Shown here: piece by piece, positions 60,683 through 64,000 of the stretch
Layout of the letters: each line of letters starts with the position of its first letter
Position numbering within the stretch: the stretch's first letter is position 1
Source of the DNA: JAOXRU01 sp965247735
GTDB lineage: Bacteria; Bacteroidota; Bacteroidia; Flavobacteriales; Flavobacteriaceae
DNA length: 64,000 nt
Direction of reading: 5' to 3'
NCBI GenBank assembly: GCA_965247735.1
Contig: CBDFHN010000002.1
Location: 3,348,001-3,412,000 of the forward strand
Notes under the pieces: generated by a model
What the model was told of the DNA's origin: nothing
What the model saw: the letters and a program-made list of their open reading frames with translations, nothing else
Databases searched by the model: none
Program-made: the position numbers and the translations under genes

Positions 60683-61465
60683 ATGAAGTACGATAATATT
60701 TTAATAAGTAATGAAGATGCAGTGGCAATCATTATTTTAAATAGACCAGATAAATTAAATGCATTAAATATTGAAACAATAGAGGAGCTACATTATGCTT
60801 TTGATATGCTTAATAATGATGACGATACCAAAGCTATTATAATTACTGGTAGCGGAGAAAAAGCTTTTGTTGCTGGAGCAGATATTTCTGAATTTTCAGA
60901 TTTTAATGAAGAACAAGGAAAGAACTTGGCAAGGAAAGGACAAGATTTATTGTTCGATTTTATAGAGAATTTAGAAACACCAGTAATTGCCGCAATAAAC
61001 GGGTTTGCTTTAGGCGGAGGATTAGAACTTGCCATGGCATGTCATTTTAGAATAGCCAGTAAATCTGCAAAAATGGGCTTACCAGAAGTATCACTTGGGG
61101 TAATACCAGGTTATGGAGGTACGCAGCGTTTGCCTCAACTTATTGGAAAAGGAAGAGCTTTGGAATTGATAACAACTGCCGGAATGATAAATGCTGAAAA
61201 AGCATTAGCCTATGGTCTGGTAAATTCAGTTGTACCAGGAGATGAATTAATCCTTACATGTGAAAAAATTGCAGCCAAAATCACCAAAAATTCTCCTGTT
61301 GCAATTGCTAAAGCAATAAAAGCAGTAAATTCTGGTTTTAAAGAAGGGGTAGACGGATACGATAAAGAAATTGAAACTTTTGGGTCTTGCTTTGCTACCG
61401 AAGATTTTAAAGAAGGAACTACAGCATTTCTAGAAAAAAGAAAGGCTAATTTTCCTGGAAAATAA
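60683..61465 (+). CDS. enoyl-CoA hydratase
   Basis: A 260-residue crotonase-fold enzyme: LNRPDKLNALN near the start, AFVAGADISEF (oxyanion hole), AINGFALGGGLELAMACH, and GLPEVSLGVIPGYGGTQR with the catalytic glutamates. It hydrates enoyl-CoA in fatty-acid breakdown. It follows the kinase gene by 50 bp; the pair recurs in flavobacteria. Confidence 0.96.
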   Translation: MKYDNILISNEDAVAIIILNRPDKLNALNIETIEELHYAFDMLNNDDDTKAIIITGSGEKAFVAGADISEFSDFNEEQGKNLARKGQDLLFDFIENLETPVIAAINGFALGGGLELAMACHFRIASKSAKMGLPEVSLGVIPGYGGTQRLPQLIGKGRALELITTAGMINAEKALAYGLVNSVVPGDELILTCEKIAAKITKNSPVAIAKAIKAVNSGFKEGVDGYDKEIETFGSCFATEDFKEGTTAFLEKRKANFPGK

Positions 61466-61511
61466 TACTATAGAATGACTTAGATTCTATAGGTAAAATA
61501 CCTACTTAAGA

Positions 61512-63059
61512 ATGAGATTTATAGTTTTGTCCCTAATTTGTCTTGTTTGCATGGCTAATTCCCATGCGCAAGAACTTGCAATTACTATTACTAAAAGCGA
61601 AACCTTTAGAGATAAGTATAAGTTTTCTAGAATTATAGCTATTGATGACGATAAAAAAGGAGGCGTGGTTATTGTTCGTGCTTTTTATGGAGGAATGGTT
61701 ATCAAGCAAAAAGGCTATTTTATTGAACATTATAATAATGCATTAGACTTGGTTTCCGAATATGAATATAAGACGGAAGACAAACAGGTGTTTAATGTTG
61801 TTGTGGCAAATGGAGAGGTAAAATTCCTTGAGATTTTTTACAATCAAAAGAAGAAAAGCTACCAATACATTGCTAATATAGCTAAGCTGGATGTATATAA
61901 GTTTAAAGAGAAACAACTAGTGTCCATTGGTGCTAAGGAGGTGAAAAACCCTATTGCAAAAAGCTTGTTTGATAGAGATTTTGGTTCATCGTTTACTTCC
62001 GTTGTTTTGTTTAATACTGATAAAACGGCTTTTGCTATTGATGTAAAGTATAAAAAAGAACGAAAAGAATTTCATCGTTTAGTGGTGTTTAATAATGCCT
62101 TAGAGAAATGGGTGGATAATACTACGGATGAAGTAACGACACAGAAAAATTATGCCTTAGAGAGCATGTTGTTGTCTAAAAAAGATAGTGCCGTATTTTT
62201 GGTGGGGAAATCTTATTTTAAGAAAAAAAGGTTTAGTACCACAGATAGAAGGTTTTTGTATGAAATGCTAAAAGTATCTTCTGATAAAATTCAGTCTCAA
62301 GAATTTGAATCTGCAGGAAAATACCTGGAAGCATTAAAACCTGTGTATGTAAAGAATAAATTAGTGTGTGTTGGGTTTTATTCGGATAATAGAGGGGAAA
62401 AGCGGTTTAATGGACTTAGTTATTTTAATGTAGCTGAAGAGGATTTAAAAATTAAATCTCGAAAACACAATCCGTTTTCTGCACAGTTTATGCTAGATAA
62501 ATATGGTAGAGAGGAAAGTGAGGTTGTGAAAAACCTTGTTTTTAAAGGTATTCATGTTACTGAAGATGCCGCGGTTGTTTTTAATGCCGAAGAGTATTTT
62601 GTAAATAAGCATTATCAAACAACTGGATCTGGATCTGGAAATTGGGTGTTTCGCCATCATTATAACGATATTGTCTCTGCCAAACTAGCAAGCAATGGAA
62701 CAATGGAATGGGCTAGAAATATTAATAAAACAGAAGTTACCCAAGGAGATGAAGCATATGCATCATATACCTCTTATGCTAAGGATGGGGATACTTTTTT
62801 CTTTATTAATTCTGGAGAGTTTCCACAGAAAATTTCTAAGGAACGGATAATGTTTAAGCAAGGACATAGTAAGGTTCCAAATTTATTCGCGATAAAAATT
62901 TCTAAAAGTGGAGCAATGAGTTTTGGTAAAATTGTAGATGATAAAGAAATTAGATTGCCAATTATGGTTTCTAAAGCATTAGTTTTAAAAGAAGCTAATG
63001 AATTACTCTTCTTAGCGCGTAGAGGAAGTAAAAAAGTACTTTTAAAAGCGGCAATGTAA
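61512..63059 (+). CDS. secreted protein of unknown function
   Basis: A 515-residue protein with a signal peptide (MRFIVLSLICLVCMANSHAQ) and repeated beta-strand units, possibly a beta-propeller-like structure (AFYGGMVIKQKGYFIEHYNN, AKLDVYKFKEKQ, HRLVVFNNALEKW). No catalytic motif was recognised. It lies 46 bp after the enoyl-CoA hydratase gene. Confidence 0.7.
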   Translation: MRFIVLSLICLVCMANSHAQELAITITKSETFRDKYKFSRIIAIDDDKKGGVVIVRAFYGGMVIKQKGYFIEHYNNALDLVSEYEYKTEDKQVFNVVVANGEVKFLEIFYNQKKKSYQYIANIAKLDVYKFKEKQLVSIGAKEVKNPIAKSLFDRDFGSSFTSVVLFNTDKTAFAIDVKYKKERKEFHRLVVFNNALEKWVDNTTDEVTTQKNYALESMLLSKKDSAVFLVGKSYFKKKRFSTTDRRFLYEMLKVSSDKIQSQEFESAGKYLEALKPVYVKNKLVCVGFYSDNRGEKRFNGLSYFNVAEEDLKIKSRKHNPFSAQFMLDKYGREESEVVKNLVFKGIHVTEDAAVVFNAEEYFVNKHYQTTGSGSGNWVFRHHYNDIVSAKLASNGTMEWARNINKTEVTQGDEAYASYTSYAKDGDTFFFINSGEFPQKISKERIMFKQGHSKVPNLFAIKISKSGAMSFGKIVDDKEIRLPIMVSKALVLKEANELLFLARRGSKKVLLKAAM

Positions 63060-63085
63060 GTTTTAGCCCAGATAGTAATGGCAGC

Positions 63086-63112
63086 TTTTTAGGAGTTTTT
63101 CACTCCTAAAAA
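63086..63112. terminator. bidirectional hairpin terminator
   Basis: Perfect 11-bp stem TTTTTAGGAGT / ACTCCTAAAAA with a five-base loop between the convergent ends of the secreted-protein gene and the sulfatase gene, with T runs on both strands. Confidence 0.8.
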
Positions 63113-63147
63113 CTACAATGGATAGCTGGAAATAGCTCCAAAAAAAA

Positions 63148-63999
63148 CTACTCTACCAGTGTATTGTCGTCCATGGTTCTATCTATAATTCGATTCATAT
63201 AATCTTGGATAAAAGCTTTGCATCGAAGTTCTGTTGCTTCCATAGCAGCATTTTTACTACTGATAAGATTGTTGCTTAATGCCTTGTCTTCTAATGCGTA
63301 GAAGCCTATGGCGTTTTTGCCGTCAAAAATACAAATATAGTCACCATGAATAAATTGATATGTGTTGCCATTATGGGCCATTACAAACGGAGGTACATCG
63401 GTACTGTCCAGTAAGCTTCTTCCCCAACTTCTAAAAGGTTTGTTGTAGCCTACCATGTCTAATATGGTTGGAAAAATATCTATTTGCTGTGCTAAAGAAT
63501 AGTCTTTTCCAACAAAATTACCGTTAGGAGTATAGATCATAATGGGAACAGCAAATCTATTCATTGCTTTTTTGTATTCGTCATAATAGATCTGATTTGG
63601 ATGATCTGCGGTGAGTACAAAAATGGTGTTTTTAAACCAAGGTTCATTTTTTGATTCTTCAAAAAAGCGTTTGATAGCGTAGTCTGTATATTCAACACAT
63701 TTGTGCATTTGAATTTCACCATCTTTAAAGGTGTCGTTATATTTTTCAGGGATTTTAAAAGGATCGTGAGATGTAACGGTAAAAACACTAGCCATAAAAG
63801 GTGTTTTTTTCTGATCTAAGGTTTTTTTCATGTATTGAAGAAAGGGTTCGTCCCAAATTCCCCAAATCCCATCATAGTCATCATCATTATTATATTCGGT
63901 TTTTCCATAATAATTATCAAATCCTAATATAGTAGAAAATCCTAAAAAGCCCATTGATCCATTAGGAGCACCATGAAAGAAAGAAGTGTCGTATCCCAT
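63148..63999 (-). CDS. LTA synthase-like sulfatase (C-terminal part, cut by window edge)
   Basis: The last 283 residues of a larger membrane protein; the gene runs off the right edge, so its start is not in the window. It carries the alkaline-phosphatase/sulfatase fold of LTA-synthase-type enzymes: GYDTSFFHGAPNGSMGF, MASVFTVTSHDPFKIP, TIFVLTADHPNQIYYDEY (metal ligands D and H) and SLAQQIDIFPTILDMVGY. In Gram-negative bacteria these proteins transfer phosphoethanolamine or glycerol-phosphate groups. The ATG at 63999 is probably internal. Confidence 0.88.
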   Translation of the reverse strand: MGYDTSFFHGAPNGSMGFLGFSTILGFDNYYGKTEYNNDDDYDGIWGIWDEPFLQYMKKTLDQKKTPFMASVFTVTSHDPFKIPEKYNDTFKDGEIQMHKCVEYTDYAIKRFFEESKNEPWFKNTIFVLTADHPNQIYYDEYKKAMNRFAVPIMIYTPNGNFVGKDYSLAQQIDIFPTILDMVGYNKPFRSWGRSLLDSTDVPPFVMAHNGNTYQFIHGDYICIFDGKNAIGFYALEDKALSNNLISSKNAAMEATELRCKAFIQDYMNRIIDRTMDDNTLVE

Positions 64000-64000
64000 T

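Overview
The window looks like chromosomal DNA of a marine-type Flavobacteriaceae bacterium (Bacteroidota). The evidence is an AT-rich sequence, promoters of the Bacteroidota form TTTG-N19/20-TAnnTTTG, two secreted subtilases with C-terminal type IX secretion sorting domains, the flavobacterial SUF gene set including DUF59 and DUF2480 genes, and a heme-gene block typical of the family. I saw no rRNA, tRNA or CRISPR array. The exact genus cannot be read from the sequence.

Layout. 1-6.2 kb: a metallo-beta-lactamase-fold lipoprotein and a membrane LytTR regulator, then a nitric-oxide module (Rrf2 regulator with three cysteines, small membrane protein, quinol-type NO reductase, group III truncated haemoglobin). 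6.4-12.9 kb: a SUF iron-sulfur operon (sufA, sufB, sufC, sufD, sufS) interrupted by two guest genes, a four-helix-bundle 'intervening' gene and an MBL-fold lipoprotein gene. 12.9-23.1 kb: an accessory stretch with glutaminase, DUF3052, Crp/Fnr regulator, DUF2892, TonB-dependent siderophore receptor, scramblase-like protein, a complete C-regulated type II restriction-modification system related to HaeIII, and a decayed IS110 transposase. 23.2-26.8 kb: sufE, a DUF59 (SufT-like) gene, DUF2480, DUF3078 and hflX, which I read as the displaced tail of the SUF cluster. 27-33 kb: two paralogous S8 peptidases flanking an endonuclease/exonuclease/phosphatase-family gene. 32.8-41 kb: exonuclease, two serine hydrolases, ogt, a CNNM/CBS membrane protein, PhnA, a frameshifted MarR-GNAT gene and DinB. 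41-59 kb: heme biosynthesis (hemB, hemF, hemE, hemD, hemC, hemA on the minus strand; araC-type regulator, hemH and hemJ on the plus strand) interleaved with a TPR-AAA ATPase pair, a bestrophin-like channel, a MATE pump and a sortilin-like secreted protein. 59-64 kb: an NtrY-like kinase, enoyl-CoA hydratase, a secreted protein of unknown function, and the C-terminal part of an LTA-synthase-like sulfatase cut by the window edge.

Theme: much of the window handles iron and its products (siderophore uptake, Fe-S assembly, heme synthesis, heme/NO enzymes).

The most unusual signals are a 91-bp tandem repeat that ends exactly on the start codon of the following gene at two unrelated loci; a 26-nt direct repeat flanking a 5-kb gene block behind DUF3052; a textbook C-protein operator in the restriction-modification system; a 15-copy GCAAAAG heptamer array; a 12-bp inverted repeat that covers the start codon of the second subtilase; and the accessory split of the SUF operon.
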